Positions 9,514-23,691 of a stretch of DNA of 64,000 nt are shown here, piece after piece (the stretch's first letter is position 1; each line of letters opens with the position of its first letter). The stretch covers positions 558,001-622,000 of the forward strand of contig VWZP01010268.1 of assembly GCA_013396995.1 (NCBI GenBank). Direction: 5' to 3'. The DNA is from Dicaeum eximium. Lineage: Eukaryota; Chordata; Aves; Passeriformes; Dicaeidae. A program made the translations under genes and the position numbers. Below the pieces are notes generated by a model, which saw nothing but the letters and a program-made list of their open reading frames with translations, was not told where the DNA came from and ran no database searches.

Positions 9514-12500
9514 TCTTCTGGCAGGTCTGGAAAGTCACCAGTTTACGCATAAGTGAATAAAGGGATTAGCATTCTCCAGTGGCTGAAGGAGAACAAGGAA
9601 ATGAGAAAAGGAAGGGAAGGGAACCATTTGGCAGAACATCCCATATAAAGCTTGTCTTAACAATGCTTTTATATCCGTGTGTGGTGCTATCTCTGCTCAG
9701 CAACACTCAGAATGCTTCCCTAAAACAGCTCAAGTTAACTCAGACAGAACAATGCATCCACATCAGAAATGCAGATGCTAAATGGGGATCACTTTGGATA
9801 TAGCAGGTGTTAGTGTGGGGGTGCAGTGCATTTTCAGTGATATAATCTCCCAACCATTCATGTCAGATAAACACACTGTTCTTCATTGTAGGCCCTTCCT
9901 GTGGGAAGTGACCCAATATCATCTGTCCCACTTCTTGCCAATGACACTGGAGAGTATCTGCTGCTGTGCATCACCCCACCAAGTAGAACCACTCAGTGAG
10001 AAGTAAAACATCCTGACTGGCCTTGGGTTACTGTCCTCAAAAGAGCCAGGAAGTGAGGGCAGTGTATGTAGGGAGGGGGCTACCAGTCCTGTGCTTCTGG
10101 CAAAAGGGCCAGCCCTGCCTTCAGTGAGATACACAATAAAAACACCACTGAGGCTGGGAAAAATCTTTTTGTTGACATTGTGGAATTTTGAATGCTTTCC
10201 TAACACCTGGCACAAGATCCCAGGTTTAAAATGAAGGTGCAGCTACAACTTTCTTGTCTTTGATCCTGTTGCTCAATGTTTCCAAACTGAGTGCGTATAA
10301 ATGTCAGGTCATGATCTGCTCAGCTACCAGGTTAAATATCAGCTCTGCATGTTTTCTCACAAATATTGCCACCATCTCTTGCCAGTAAAAACTTGTAAAT
10401 TTGTATTTATGGGACACCAGAACAAACTGCATGATTGCAGTGATGTAATTAGCACCCAATAAAAATTAAAACAAATCAACTAACAGAAAAAACAACCTGA
10501 GAGAAAGACAGACACAACAAGACAGTACCTCATTTATCATCTAGGAAGGTATAAGACCAAGACAATCCCAAGCAAACTCCAGTGTCTCCCTTGCCCTTCT
10601 TTCAGGCAAGCATGAGCAATGGGAGCCATCTCAGGGATGCTCTCACACAGCTCCAGCTCACTGCTCTGTGTGGTGCACTCACCACATGTCTCGGGTGGTT
10701 TATTCCTTCCAGATCCTTGCTGAGTCTTGCTCTGAAGCCAGGTTACACTGATTCTTAAATTCCTCACTGCTGCCAAGCTGCACAAAAAGAAACAGCACAG
10801 CTAGAGTGGTTGGTTCCTGGATCTGAATCAGGAGGCTGATCAGCTTGACAGCCTTGGTCAGCCAGGAGGCTTGACAGAAATCTAAATGCTGGAGAATTTT
10901 ATTATGCGTCAGCATAAGTTCTGAGAGAAATCAAAACAAAATCACAACAAGGAGCACAAAGCAAGAGCAGAAATGTCTAAGTAAAGGCAAGAATGAAGGA
11001 GGGGTCTTTGATGTTCCAGCAGGTTGTGCGGTCCTGTATTGTAATATGGTGAAAACAGCATACCAAGACTTGCACAAAGGGATGTTAAGCATTCCTTTGG
11101 TTTTAAATACACATTTTCTTAGCATCAGGAGAATAGAAGTGTGCACTAGAGGCTAGGTATACACTTAAGCACTTTACACTGTTTTGGTATCCATTAAAAA
11201 TATTTAGTCCATAACAAACCAGTCCTAAGAAAAATGTATATAGACCCATTATAGAAAGAACACCAAGATTAAAGAACAAAAAGCAATATGTAAATAAAGG
11301 TTAAAAAGAAGAAGGAATTCAGAAAAAGGAATCAATTAAGAGGAAGAGGAAAAGCAAGGAAGAAGAATTCTGCTTTAGCAAATTATTCCGCCCAGGACAC
11401 CCACCCACATATTCTTGAATGTAATTGAGCTATTATTTATATGCTCATATGACTAATTTTCCCTCTTTCTAATGTATTTATAACCCAGACACAAAATTAA
11501 GCCAAATTTTTTGTTTATCTTGGAAAAATTTTGCCCTTTGCTGGAGAAGTTTTTCAGCACAAGGGTAAAAAGTAGATCTTAATCTTTCTGATTTTATTTC
11601 CCAGGCCTTAGAAAGGAAATTCAGGTCAAACTCAATGCAATAGAAAGACTCCTTCTAGTATCACTGTTCTCTTAATGTCCTGAGCATAGAGCAGAGTTGG
11701 AGTAAGCAAATGCCTACACAATGGCTGGTTCAAAATACAAAAAATGCTTGCATTTTCCCCCCCTTTTTTATTTATAGAGCTGTGTTCATGTGCCTTTTTT
11801 GTAGTTCTTTGTTTTTCTTTTAACATCAGCGAATTTAAGGACCCTGGGGAGAAATCAGGGAAATGCTGAGGAACATTCTTTTGACAGTAATTTTACTTGC
11901 ATGCTTTGTGTAAAACTAAAAACAAATTGCATTTTCGTGACTGGATACCTTTTTGTGAAAGGCTGAAGCACTCAGTCACGTTCAAAACTGAGTGTCATGT
12001 CCCTCTTTTGCCCCTGAATGTGAAAGCATGATTTTGAATTTGCATGGGAGGCACTGGGAGAAGGAAAGAGGGCAGGATTCCTATACTAGATTTATTTGGG
12101 GTTTCTTGTCAGTGTTTTAGCAACACTCCCTGAGACATTTCAGTTACTCATTGGTGCCTCTTCTGACTGACTAGTCCCTGACCATCATTCTGTTTTTAGT
12201 CCTTTTCTGACAGGATCCCTATGAAGGCACCCCTTTAGCTCTCAAGGTAGTAGACCCATTGCCTTCAAGACTTCCTTGGTCATCTTTGGGGTGGGAATAA
12301 GTGCAGTTACATGGAAGCATTTTCTTCCAGACAACGTGTAACTAAGCTGGCAAAGAGCTCTGACAAGTAGCTTTTACATAAGCAGCGAAGAAAACTTGTA
12401 TTTTCTTACCAAGCTTAGACCAGATGCTTGGACATCTTTGTGGAGGTATGACTAAGTCTTTATGACCTTCTCTCCAAACTTATGCTAGCTTGCTGCTGAA

Positions 12501-13570
12501 TCCTGTTTTCCAATTCTCCTTTCATTTCTCTTTTGGCAAAGTTTGCAGAACTGAGCATCCTTCCTCCTACCAACACCCCTGTACTCCTTGTCCCATGACT
12601 GCATAGTACCCTGGTAAATTTCTGTTACTCTTTGCAAGACTACCATGCCTCCACCCAGATAGGAGACCAGCCTGCATCAGCTACTTCTCTAAGGATCCTA
12701 CAACATTTTTATTTGCCTTTTCTATTGGGTTTCATTTAACCCCACCATGTGGTTTAATAGCCCCCACAGATGGGGAGGAAAATCTTACTGTAACAAGATA
12801 ACAAAATAAATGTTTGGAAGTCCTCCTTAAGTTGATCAGAAATGGACCATTTAAAGAAATAGCAGAAATCTCCTGTTTGCACTTTCCTCTGTGCCATGAT
12901 AACATCTTGAGAACTTTGGATCTGTATCCTGTAGAAATAATCATTTTTATTCCATATCCTGTTTTCTATAGTGTTCATTGCTGATGTACACACAGTGCTG
13001 TTAAGCACGAACACAATTCTCTCTACAATGTTTTGCGTGTGTGCTGCTGCGAGGATTCAATTTTACATGCTTGCCTAGTGTTAGTCAGAAAAAAACCACT
13101 AAAAAATATATTTTACATAGATATGTTTGAATTCTGTATTTCATGTTTCTAGAGATGAGACAAAGAACATTAAATCCTTGAAGAGAAACACTTTCCTCAT
13201 TCAATTAAGTAGCATACTCTATACTGGACTTAGTATATTGAGTTAAAGTTTCCTACCATTTTATCAGACTAGACTTTCTTACGTTACATAAACTAATGGT
13301 GAGTGGGAATTGAATTCAATTGTTTGTGGAAGAAATGTTTGAAGATTTGGAATTGGAATTTGATAAATAAATCCCCAAAACTATATTAAAAGCTGTTTGA
13401 CTGCAGGAGAGGAGGATTAACTCCCTACAGGTCAAGCTTTGGAAAGTGATGCATTTGAGCTGAGTACAACTTCAGTAATATTTTTCCTGAACACTCTTTT
13501 TTATATGATGCAAGTCCTTTTGACACTTTCTACACATTTTAACTTTCAAAGAATCAATACAGGCAAGCAG

Positions 13571-14230
13571 TGAGGGTGGAGCACAGAACAGAACTCCCCA
13601 GCTAGTTAAAGTTAGACAGTGACATGTTTATTAACAGCGCCAGGCACAAGGCGAGTCATCTCCCAAAGACATGTGCAAATCACAAAAAGCCCCAGCTCCC
13701 TTATTTATCCAGAAAAGTCTTACATACTTGTATAATTACCCAAAATGCCTAATACATATTTATTACCTAACCCCACCCACCCCTGCTTCATATTAAAATG
13801 TATTATAATTGGGTCCCAAGTTTCTTCACGCTTGCACAGTCCTTCACTTCAAATGGGTTGGTGGGTTTTGAAATGGGTTGGTGTCTTCTGAGGTCAGAGT
13901 GGCCTTTACTTTTGCCTTGTTGGCAGGGTCTCGGACCCCTTGGCTATAGCTCAAGTTTCAGGGCCCAGGGGCAGGCCATGGTCCTCTTCTTTTTCCCAAT
14001 TAGATCCGCATCCCATCCTGCTTCTTCAAACATAGTAAAAACAACCCAGTGATACATTACCCTACCCTTAACTACTTCATCTGCTAATAATTAACTATTG
14101 CCCATTACTTCTACTCTTCTTGATATACTTTAAATCATTACAAATGGTTTCTATCCTCCTAACTACATCTAGCTAGACTCTTAACTCTTTCAGTTTCTTT
14201 AAACCCTTGATTCAAGGGGCCATCACATGA
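13571..14230 (-). mobile_element. Solo LTR, ERVK-like endogenous retrovirus
   Basis: Read on the minus strand, this is arranged like a compact retroviral LTR. A U3 region is followed by a TATA-like box (complement of 13,701-13,710, GGATAAATAA), then an AATAAA polyadenylation signal (complement of 13,627-13,632), and a short U5 ending in CA at 13,571. The hexamer AAGCAG sits directly outside both ends (13,565-13,570 and 14,231-14,236), as expected for a 6-bp target-site duplication, the size typical of class II (ERVK/alpha-beta) elements. The 5' end is less clean: the first TG is about 3 bases inside the boundary set by the duplication. No internal gag, pol or env sequence lies next to it, so it is a solo LTR left by recombination. 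The family assignment is by eye only. Confidence 0.72.
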
Positions 14231-14277
14231 AAGCAGAGACAGTTAAGATCCCTTACTTCCATCTCTTGGTTAATATG

Positions 14278-15980
14278 TCACAGAATCAAGAAATTAGGGT
14301 TGGAAAGGACCTCTGGAGATTATTCAGTCCAAGCCCCCTATCAAGGCACCAGTGAAAGGAATCTGGCACCATCCTCTGGGCACCCACCTTGGAGATATTT
14401 ACAGGTATTGCTGAGATCCCCTCTCTGTCTTCTCTAGACTTAACAGGCCCAGCTCCTTCAGTCTCTCCTCATCAGAGAGATGCTCCAGATCCCAAATCAC
14501 CTCTGTGGCCTGCACTGGACCCTCTGCAGTGGCTCCTTGTCTTTCTTGTACTGAGGAGCCCAGAACTGGACACAGCACTGCAGATGTGCCTCGCTAGAGT
14601 GGAGTAGAGGGGACAATCACCTCCCTTGGCCTGCTGGCCACACTCTTCCTGATGCCCCCCAGGGTCCCACTGGCCCCCCTGGCTGCAAGGGCACTGCTGG
14701 CTCAAGGACAGCTTGTTGTCCACCAGGACCCCCAGCTCCTTCTCCCCAGAGCTGCTCTCCAGCAGGTCACCCCCAGCCTGTGCTGTGCCTGGGGCTGTTC
14801 CTCCCCAGGTGCAGGACCCTGAACTTGCCCTTGCTGAACCCCATTAGGTTTCTCTCTGCCCAACTCTCCAGCCCATGAAGGTCCCTCAGAGTGGCAGCAA
14901 AGCCTTCAGGTGTGTCAGCCACTCCCCCCACTTTTGTATCATCTGCAAACTGGCTTAGGGTTCATTCTATCCCTTCATCCGAGTTGTTGATGAACAAGCT
15001 GAGTAAGGATGAACTTAGTTTCTTTTACATGCTTGGTGATGACCTCCAGAATGATCTGTTCCATCACCCTGCCAGAGATGGAGGTGAGGCTGATTGGCTG
15101 GTAGCTTCCCAGGTCCTCCCTCTTGCCCCTTTGAAGATGGGAGTATCATTGGCTTTCCTCCAGTTGTATTAGCCATCTCTCCCACTCCATGATTTTTCAA
15201 AGATAGTGGAGGCTGGCTTAGCAACATCTGCCAGCTTTCTCAGCACACATGGGTGCCATCAGATCTGTAGACTTATGGATGTTTAATCTGCCTAGCTGAT
15301 CTCTAACCCAACCCTCTACAAACAAGTCTTCCATTCTCCAACCTTTTTCTCTTACCTCTGGTCTGGGATTCCTGAAGGCTGTTGTCAGCAGTAAAGACTG
15401 AAGCAAAGAAGGCATTCAATAATTCCACTTCTCCGTGTCTTGCACCACCCATCTGATTGAGCAGCAGCCACACATTTTCTCTAGTCTTCCTTTGCTGTTG
15501 ACATACTTGTAGAAACCCTTCTTGTTGTCCTTGATATTCCTTGCCAGACCCAAGTCCAAGCAGGCCTTGGCCTTCCTTGTCACACCCCTGTGTACTCTGA
15601 AGATGTACCTACAGTCCTTCCACGTGGCCTGTCCCTTTCTCCACATCCTATATATTTATTTCTTCCATTTGAGATTTGCTGGGAGCTCCCTGCTCATCCA
15701 TGCAAGTCTCCTGCCTCCTTTGCTTGATTTCTTGCTCATGGGAATTCATCAGTCTTGAGCTTAGAGGTAGTGATGCTTCAACATTGACCAGCTCTTTTGG
15801 ACCCTGTTTTATTTGTAGCTGATGTGATCCCTCCAAACAGGTCCTTGAAGACGTTAAAGTTAGCTCTCCAGAAGTTTAGGGTTCTAGTCCTGCTTGCTGC
15901 TTTGCTTCCTCCATGCAGGATCCTGAATTCCATCATGTCACTGAAGCCAAGGCTGTACCCAACTTTCACATCTTCAATCA
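14278..15980 (-). mobile_element. CR1 LINE, 5'-truncated with internal deletion
   Basis: The minus strand carries the 3' two thirds of CR1 ORF2. From 5' to 3' it has the endonuclease-to-RT linker (TLNFWRANF at about 15.87 kb; KKGFYKYVNSKG at about 15.5 kb), the NAFFASVFTADNS segment, then the RT N-terminal part with several frameshifts. Next come an intact FADD catalytic box (14,938-14,949), the thumb-region LEHLSDEERL and the 3' end next to 14,278. About 100 residues of RT, including the FSKAFD box, are missing near 15.0 kb, where the sequence jumps from the ITKH-like to the LFINNSDEGIE-like segment. The 3' octamer repeat is degenerate. This is a dead copy, with its 3' end about 50 bp from the ERVK-like LTR. 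Confidence 0.88.
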
Positions 15981-18900
15981 GTCATGAGCAAATGAAACAT
16001 CCTGACATGTGGGAACATCTAAATCACTGGTACAGCACTCAACACAGGGATTTCAGGTGCTGCTTTGGCGAAAACATTGTACAGCTCTCTGCCTCAAGGA
16101 GAGATGACTGCAAACTGACTAGCTATCTCAGAAAACATTTAGTAGATGCAAAACTTAGAGAGGAATAGCTTGGATCCAGGACCAAAGGTAACCACATACT
16201 TCTGTTAAGGATTGACACAGTAAAACATATCACAAGGAAACTCCTGTGTAAAATATTTCTGTTGTCTTTACCTAAGCATTTTCATTGATTTTGTAACTTC
16301 AATTCCATGCCATCTTCTTCTGTAGAAAAAAACCTGTCAATACTACTGTCACCAGGCACAGAGGTGTGAAGTGTAGTACATGCAGCCTGATTAGAAACAT
16401 GGCTGTGTTCCTGCTACCTCTGCTGAATTAACCACAGAGTACAAACCTCAGAATGAATCTGCCATAAAGAAATGAAAGTCCAGTGTAAGATTCTGAGCAG
16501 CTGGAAGCAACAAGAGTTAACAGAGAGACGAAGATGACCCTGATCAATATCTGGGCTTCAGACATGGTTGTGTGAAAAAGCGATGAAAGAATGATCCTTG
16601 CTTTTTAGCAACCCTGAGACAAATTCACAAATGAAGGGGAGCGTAAACAAGTAAATACTGTATCCTTCACTTGCAGTGTTTATCTGCACCTTCCACATTT
16701 GTTGAAAAACAGTGAGGGAAAGAGAGAGGAAGGGGGCTGGGGGAGGGGCTAAGAAAGCTTTCCTAGTAAGTCTCTACCCTGAAGACTGAATGCTGAAGAT
16801 AAGCTAGTCACTGCTGTGCAGTACAGGGATACCGTGAATACTCACCCCCCCAGCCTTCTGAAGCAGAGGCAGTGTCCTTCTTACTCAGTCACAGCACAGC
16901 TGGGTCAGAGTTCCTCAGCTTGTTACCAAATCCCTTACCAGACATATTGTATTGGACTGCTACTAACCCCTGATCTTCCTCTTCTCCCTCAGGAAGCATG
17001 AGGAAAACCTCATTTTCTTTAAAAGCATGAACAGCATAATAGTAAACTCAGGAATTGGATCCATTTCTCTTTTTTTATTTTTCACAAATTTCAATTGGCC
17101 AGCAGCGTTTCTTGGCTGAAAAATGCCCCAGAATAAAACTGGGGGTGCAGGTGTCCTTTTACAGCATTACCAAGAATGCTCCCAGGGATCTGCATGGGCA
17201 GCCTTGCAAGTGGGCCAGTAGTCTGGTATTATAACATCCCTGTGGATGTGTAAGGTCCTGCTGATAGGAGAAGAATGGATTGCCAGTGTCCTTTGCTGAC
17301 TTGCCATCACACCTCTGCTCAATTTCTGTACAGTGCATGTATGGTAATGTACACACACACGTACATCCATACACACACGTTTTTAAATTTCCTGACAGCT
17401 ATGGCCAAAGAAAACTTCCAGCATCTCTGCACAAGCTCTTCAAGTTGTACAGAGCTGCCAGTGGGTTCCTTCGGATATTTTGAGCAAGTTCTGCTCTCTT
17501 GGTAAATGGCAGAATCAGGTGGACAGGTTTAGAAGCCTTTGCTTCTCCTGGAGAGATCAATCCTTGACTGCTGCTCCCTGGAAGACCTCATTTGTACATT
17601 TCCCACTGGAAGAAAAGAGGCTCTAAGCCTGGAGTATTTCCACAGAGCTGTGGGTAGGCTTCATGTCTCCCTCTGACCATATGTTGAAAATGACCCTTAC
17701 ACATTATCAGTTCCTGGGACACTTGTTTGTCTCTTTCAGAGGTCCCACGTAAGGAGATAAGTTGGTGTGAGCTAGAAGGGAGAAAATTATTGAAGAATGG
17801 ATCTCGAGCTGTCTGAGAGCTGTAAAAGTACCTAAAGTGCCAGTTGCTCTTTTTAGCTGTGTCAATGGCACCTGCCAACACTGGGAAAACCACAGTGTGT
17901 GCAGATATGGCCTTCCCCTTCTGGTATGGATAGGCTTGGAGCAGCTAGCATCAGCAGGCACACTGGGCAACCCATGGCTTTGGAAGAGACAGCAACTTGA
18001 AAGCAATATAGGGTAGGCAAAAATGGTATGCAAATGGAATGAGTGGGCAATGAGGAGTTACTCACTGCATCCTTGTCATGTTACCCACTTCCCCAAATAT
18101 ATCTTGTCCCCTGAGCCTAGCGTACAAATAAATGCTTAGCTCTTTCCAGTGGCTTCCTGACCTCTGTCTCCTTTGTGATCTCAATCCAACCCACTTACAT
18201 CTTCAGGATAGCTGCTTCTTTTCTGCAGAAGCTTTGCCAGAATGAGGCACAGGGAGGAAAACAGAGAGGAATAAAGAGTAAGATCTACAAATACCTGTCA
18301 AAGCATCCATGACAATCTCTTCTCATATGGAAATTAAACCTTACTTTGCTTCCAGGGGAAAACAAGGCTTGAAGTCTCTGATATCAGCAGCCTGCAGTAC
18401 TACTCCATCTAAAACCTCATATATATAATATGTACATACATATAATCCATAAGAATATACATATACATATTTATGTACATTTGCCATACTAGCTTGTCTA
18501 ACCTCCTTTCCCTGCTTAGCTTTTCACTTGTTGCAGCTGCTGCCTGACAGCCACTGTACAGCAGCCCACCATGAGACTAACATAAGAAGGGAATTAAACA
18601 ATGGAGAAAGGTTACTTTCGGACAAATTCCTTCTGCAGGGCCGGGATGGTTATTTGCATGTGACAGCTCCTTGTGCAGGAGGGAACACAAGGATTGGTGC
18701 TGAAGGAAGATGCTAGGCTGTTTTGAGCACTTGACTTCAGAAGTAACATTTCTGAAAGGATTTTCTTGGCTGTGGGCACAGGCAGGATGAGACAATAGCT
18801 TTTGACAGGGCTTAAAGACTATTTTTTTTTTTCTAAGACACTGTCAGTTAGGATGGGTTTGGATTGCCATATTATTTCCATTTTTTCCCCTCCACTTTGT

Positions 18901-21900
18901 TATCTAGGTTCTTGTGGGCCCATACCTTCCTAAAGCTTGAATGTCCAATAATCATTAATGAGTTTTATTCTCAATAGTGTATTTAAGAAATGCAGAACAG
19001 AGATAGTGGGGTAGATTAAATGACTCACCTACACAGACCATGGGTGGTTCAGAAATTGTTAGCAGGTTTCTCAGTGCTCATACACATTAACTCATTAGCC
19101 TCTTTCTTGTATGGCTCTTCAAATGTAATTAAGAGGAGTAAAGAGTTTTGCTGTCACCTCAGATCCAAGTGTGTGATAACCTGGGATCACTGTATAAGCA
19201 CACAAGCGTAAAAACCAGCTTACTTTCAAGAGCAAGTTGAGTCCTGGGAAAGAGAAGAAAAGGGGACAGAGCAGGGAACATCCTTGTTTGACAGACCTGT
19301 CTTTCCCATTTTTCTCACTCCAGGTGACTCCATAATTTCCTAGAGTCATCAACATAGGGTCAGAACGTCTGAACCTTGCAGTGTTGAGGAGAGCAGAAGA
19401 GCTACAGTGTCTTGAGGTAATTTCTGAATGAAATTTAGGATTAACCCATGGGCAGGTGCTTTGGTTATCTCACTGTTACACAGTGGGTTTTCTTCCTATT
19501 TCTTCCCAGTCCTTGCTCCACTGTTTCAGGTCAACAGCTCTGCAGTGAGACCTTGGATCTCAAGACTGTCACAGCAGTCCTATGGGGTAGAGAAAAGGTT
19601 CTGCAAATTCTTTATGTGTGCCTTTTCACAGCGTCATTCCAGCCATGCTAATGCTATGTGAGGAGCTCCTGTCTGGAAAATGTTACAGCACACTCTCAAA
19701 AAAATTTGATATATTTTTCTGATCCTACTTTCTACAATACACAATATCCATGCCACGTGGACACGAAACATAGCAGGCTCTCCAAGCAGCAGTCTGGAAT
19801 TTACCCTGGTGTTCTGAGGATACTTGTGGGAAGTTTCCCTCCTCACAACCACAGTCCAGATGGTGACAGCAATGTATCTGTGATACAACCAAAATCTGAA
19901 GATGAAATAAGGAATGTATTTCACAGAAAATGTAGTTTAAAGGTGGGACACCTTGACACAAGAATTTTAGATGCCAAAAGACTATGTGGCTCAGAAATTA
20001 TCAGATATCACTTCTGAAGAAAAGTTTGTCTAGACCTGTCATGCACAGTAATACTGCCTGTAGTACTGGAAATACCTGGGCATCATATGGCTGGAGGCTG
20101 GGAAATCATCTTGTAGAATCTTGGCTACTTTAGTTTTGTTCTGCAGGTGCTTGGTCTTATCACAGTCAGAGAAGGATTACCAGCTGCTAAAACTGTAGCC
20201 TGGTCTAGACATTCTCATGTATTCTAGCCAACAGTCCTATTTACATATTTTTTACTTTTCAAATTATAGTAATTCTAGTACACTTAAGGTTTATTTAATG
20301 TCTTGCTCCTTAGGTTTACCCTAAGGGGTTGGTTAAAATCTATTTTAAGTGTGTAAATTTTCTCTGCTCAATGGGCTTAGAAGAGGGCGGTAGGTGAGCC
20401 CTTTGATATTTTTTTCTTTTCTTTGTTGAAAAGACGAGATTTGCCAGAGGGTAGATACACAAATAATAACTTTGATTTTCTGTTCTAACAAGTTAAATAC
20501 CTTTTGCTCAAACAGAAATTCAAAATTCTCAGTAGTGTCAGTGAGGATTTCAGTTTTTAAAAAAAAGGCTTCTGGATGAGCTTTGAAGTAAATTTTTTGT
20601 ATCTAAGGGTATACATCAACTGTATGCAGGTACAAAGTATGTTAAATGCTACTATCTATTGCTAAATTGTTTATACTGAAGGCCAAGGTACACAGTCCTT
20701 GAATGTTCATTTTTTAACATGTTGAGCGAGTTAGATTTTAAACTAAGGCTTTTCAATGCATTTTTACTGGTTTTCTCTCTCTTGGTCCTACAATGCAATT
20801 CAGTGTACAAGTTTCCCTGTGAGAGCCACTCTGTCCCAGAGTATCTTTCAGGGTAAACAAGTATTAATAAGATCTCAGATTTCAAGACAGTGATGAGACA
20901 GACAGGGGCTAATTAGCAGTTTAGGAATGTCTTCACACTTGGTGGGTTTTGGCTTAATGGTTTCTCAGCTCATGAGAAATTTTCTCATTTGTTCCATGTT
21001 GAGAGAATATTGCTCCTGAGGCAATGGCACTGTGTTTCTGGAAGACCAGTCATTACATCTCAAAGGCTGTACATTTAGACTTTTCCAGCAGGCACAGCTG
21101 CTGAGGCCCATGAAGGTGTAGGGATAATACCCTGTACAGCAGCCTAGTAGCAGGCCACATGATAACCTGGGATTCATAATCCAGCATCTTTCTATTTCCT
21201 TAGATTTCACAGATTATTCTGTGTTTCTGGTTTCTTATTCCCCTGTGCTAGAGAAGGAAGGTGACCTGATGATGAATGTGACCTTGTGTCAGAAGAATGT
21301 AAATTCTGAGAGCACTAATTTCCTCCACTCTGCAAGTTGCACTCTGGGGCTGCCCAAACAGAAGAATTACAGGATTTTCCCTCCTCTGTTTCTCTCCCGA
21401 CTAGGCAAGGACAACAGCCAGTCTTGCTTATGATTAGAAGTCCTCATTAAAGGACTGTGAACAGAGGAAGGCTGTTAACTTCAGGAAAGCACATCCATGC
21501 AAGCACAGGCAGGACTGGTTAATTGCACCAAACCAGAAAAGGTAGGTATGACTGCTGTGTATACTGCTGCAAAATGTGTACTTCACTGTGTCATCTGCTT
21601 CTGCAAGGCTTTCCAGAGAAATTGCAATTGCAAAAAGACAAGCCAGCTGCCCTCTGACATAGGAGAGCAAATGTATCTTAGTGCCTGTTTAGCAACTTGT
21701 GTATACTCAACTGTTCTGCTCTCTTTGTCCCCATTTCACTCCTGGGCTCAAGCCCTCACTGATTATGTTGCATACATTTGATGTAGCTTCTGGACTTCTC
21801 TCTGAAAATAAGCTGTTGACAGCACAGTTTGTTCTAAATTGTGTATACTGCGTTGTACTGCACTGCACGTACCCGAGAGCCCTTCAGCTTTGTCTCAGCA

Positions 21901-22911
21901 GGACTTGCATGCTCAAACACCTCTTGCTCCCCAACAAGTGTCCTTACCTGACAGTATGGCATTGTCATGGTGATCTGCAAAAAGGGCTTCTTGCCACAGA
22001 AAAGGAATGACTGTCCCAGAACAAATACAGCACAAATAACAAAACGATTGCTTGAACAGCCGCAGGGATAAGGTCTCAATATATGCTGCGAATGAAACTA
22101 TTCCACACAGAAAGTACTGAACCTACACCAGCTAGGGATTGGTCTGGGCTTCACATCCTATCCTTGTTTGTAAAGCCAATATGAAGAGAACCGGTTTAAG
22201 GCAGAAGAAGGGAAGTAGTCAAAGCCGCTTTTCCCCTGGACTGTCAAATTTCTGGTATGCCTTTGTTCCATTAATCCATTTTTGCTCCCTGAGAAGAGTG
22301 TACTCCTCTGGCATTTATTTATCTGTCATGAAGTATCTCAGAGCAACGAAGCAGCATAGAAGAGTGCTGGGTTCAGCACTAAAAGAGAACTATGCACCCT
22401 CTGGTACATGCACAAGATCTTCAGGGACCCATATAGCAGAAACAAATGAGACAGAAGCTGGGAATCAGAAGGTAGAAAATTTGAGATGTTAGGCATGGTA
22501 TAAATACCACTTAGAATAACCCTTACCCACTACTTGATCATTCACTTTATTCAGCTGAAGGGTTCATGGAATCAGATTAGTTCCTGTTGTTGTTACTTTT
22601 GTTGTTGTTACAATTGAATTTATCACACACCTGGACCCCCTGGCAGCACCGGCATGAATCAGTCCTCACAGCTGCCTAACAACAAGGAACCTGGGCAATT
22701 TTTCTTGGATCTGTAATATTTTTCTTGCCTGGCTAACTTGTTTTGATGCCATTCCCTAATGGACCAATGTTGATAAGTTAGAAATTCCTGCCAATAGCAA
22801 ACCTTTTCTTACCTAAAATACTGAAAAGAACAAAATGCTGTGGTTTTATTATTTTTCCCCTTTCTGGTTCCAGCACACCTGATCTATCCAGTGGAGGGAG
22901 AGCAGAAAACA

Positions 22912-22933
22912 GCTCATAACTGAAGTTATGAGC
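22912..22933. repeat. 9-bp inverted repeat
   Basis: GCTCATAAC and its exact complement are separated by TGAA, forming a perfect 9-bp stem with a 4-base loop. Confidence 0.8.
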
Positions 22934-23652
22934 AGGCATGTGCCTTATTTCTTAGAGAATTTTGGAAGTAGTTCCCACCAGAGGGCCAAGTTAGTGGACT
23001 GGAAAATTCTGCAAAATGCAGACAAGGTATGAGTACCAACAGACCTAGCTATCCACTTTTCTCCATCTTGTTTCTTATAATATCCTGCTGTCGAGGATGC
23101 TGAGTCAGACAAAGTTGTTCTATATCCATGGCTGTCCCTTTTCCTAGAAGTAAGCTAGTCACTGTTGCACTGATGGGTTTGCATCTGGACTCTGTCATGG
23201 CTTGTTCCCTATGAAGACATCTGGGGAGTGTAGGAAGGCTGGCACTGCACCAAAGCGGTATGAACAGAAGTGATGATTTATTACTTTTCCATATAAGGGT
23301 AATCAGAGAAGCTGGCAGATTGACACTGGTCTTTGGGAAAGGCACAGAACTGGAGCGGGTAGTGGGAGGAAAACTGCCCTATTATCCAGTCACTCTTCTG
23401 AGATCCTGTGACAGGACTGCGCTCATCCACTGTGAGCTGCTCAGCCCAAAACAGAGACCTCATGATATCCACAAGACTACCCTCCACGCTCCTCTGAATG
23501 CAGAGGTTGTTCCTCCCACAGAGAAGGAGCACAGAAGAGAAGTCCTCTTCTTTTTATTTGCCAGTCATGGATCTTGAAACCTACTCAGGTCTGAAATTAG
23601 GCTTCAGCCTTTGCAGCTAACAGGGCAGCTTCACAAGTGGATGGTGTGTGCT

Positions 23653-23691
23653 AGAAGTGCTTGCAGTACAGTTGCTGTACTCTGCACTTCT
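23653..23691. repeat. Two-part hairpin, 39 nt
   Basis: An outer 8-bp stem (23,653-23,660 with 23,684-23,691) and an inner 7-bp stem (23,665-23,671 with 23,675-23,681) are separated by a small asymmetric internal loop and closed by a 3-base loop. Confidence 0.8.

Larger units (their letters stand above)
7811..13564. other. Intergenic, no gene recognised
   Basis: I see no exon-like conserved coding sequence on either strand. The longest frame (7928-8377, 149 codons) contains a low-complexity T tract and no domain. The stretch holds a T/G homopolymer-like run (8133-8179), one undetermined base (8536) beside a short AAGGG repeat, a spaced 19-bp duplication (9455-9513) and a purine-rich patch near 11,270-11,375. 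Confidence 0.7.
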
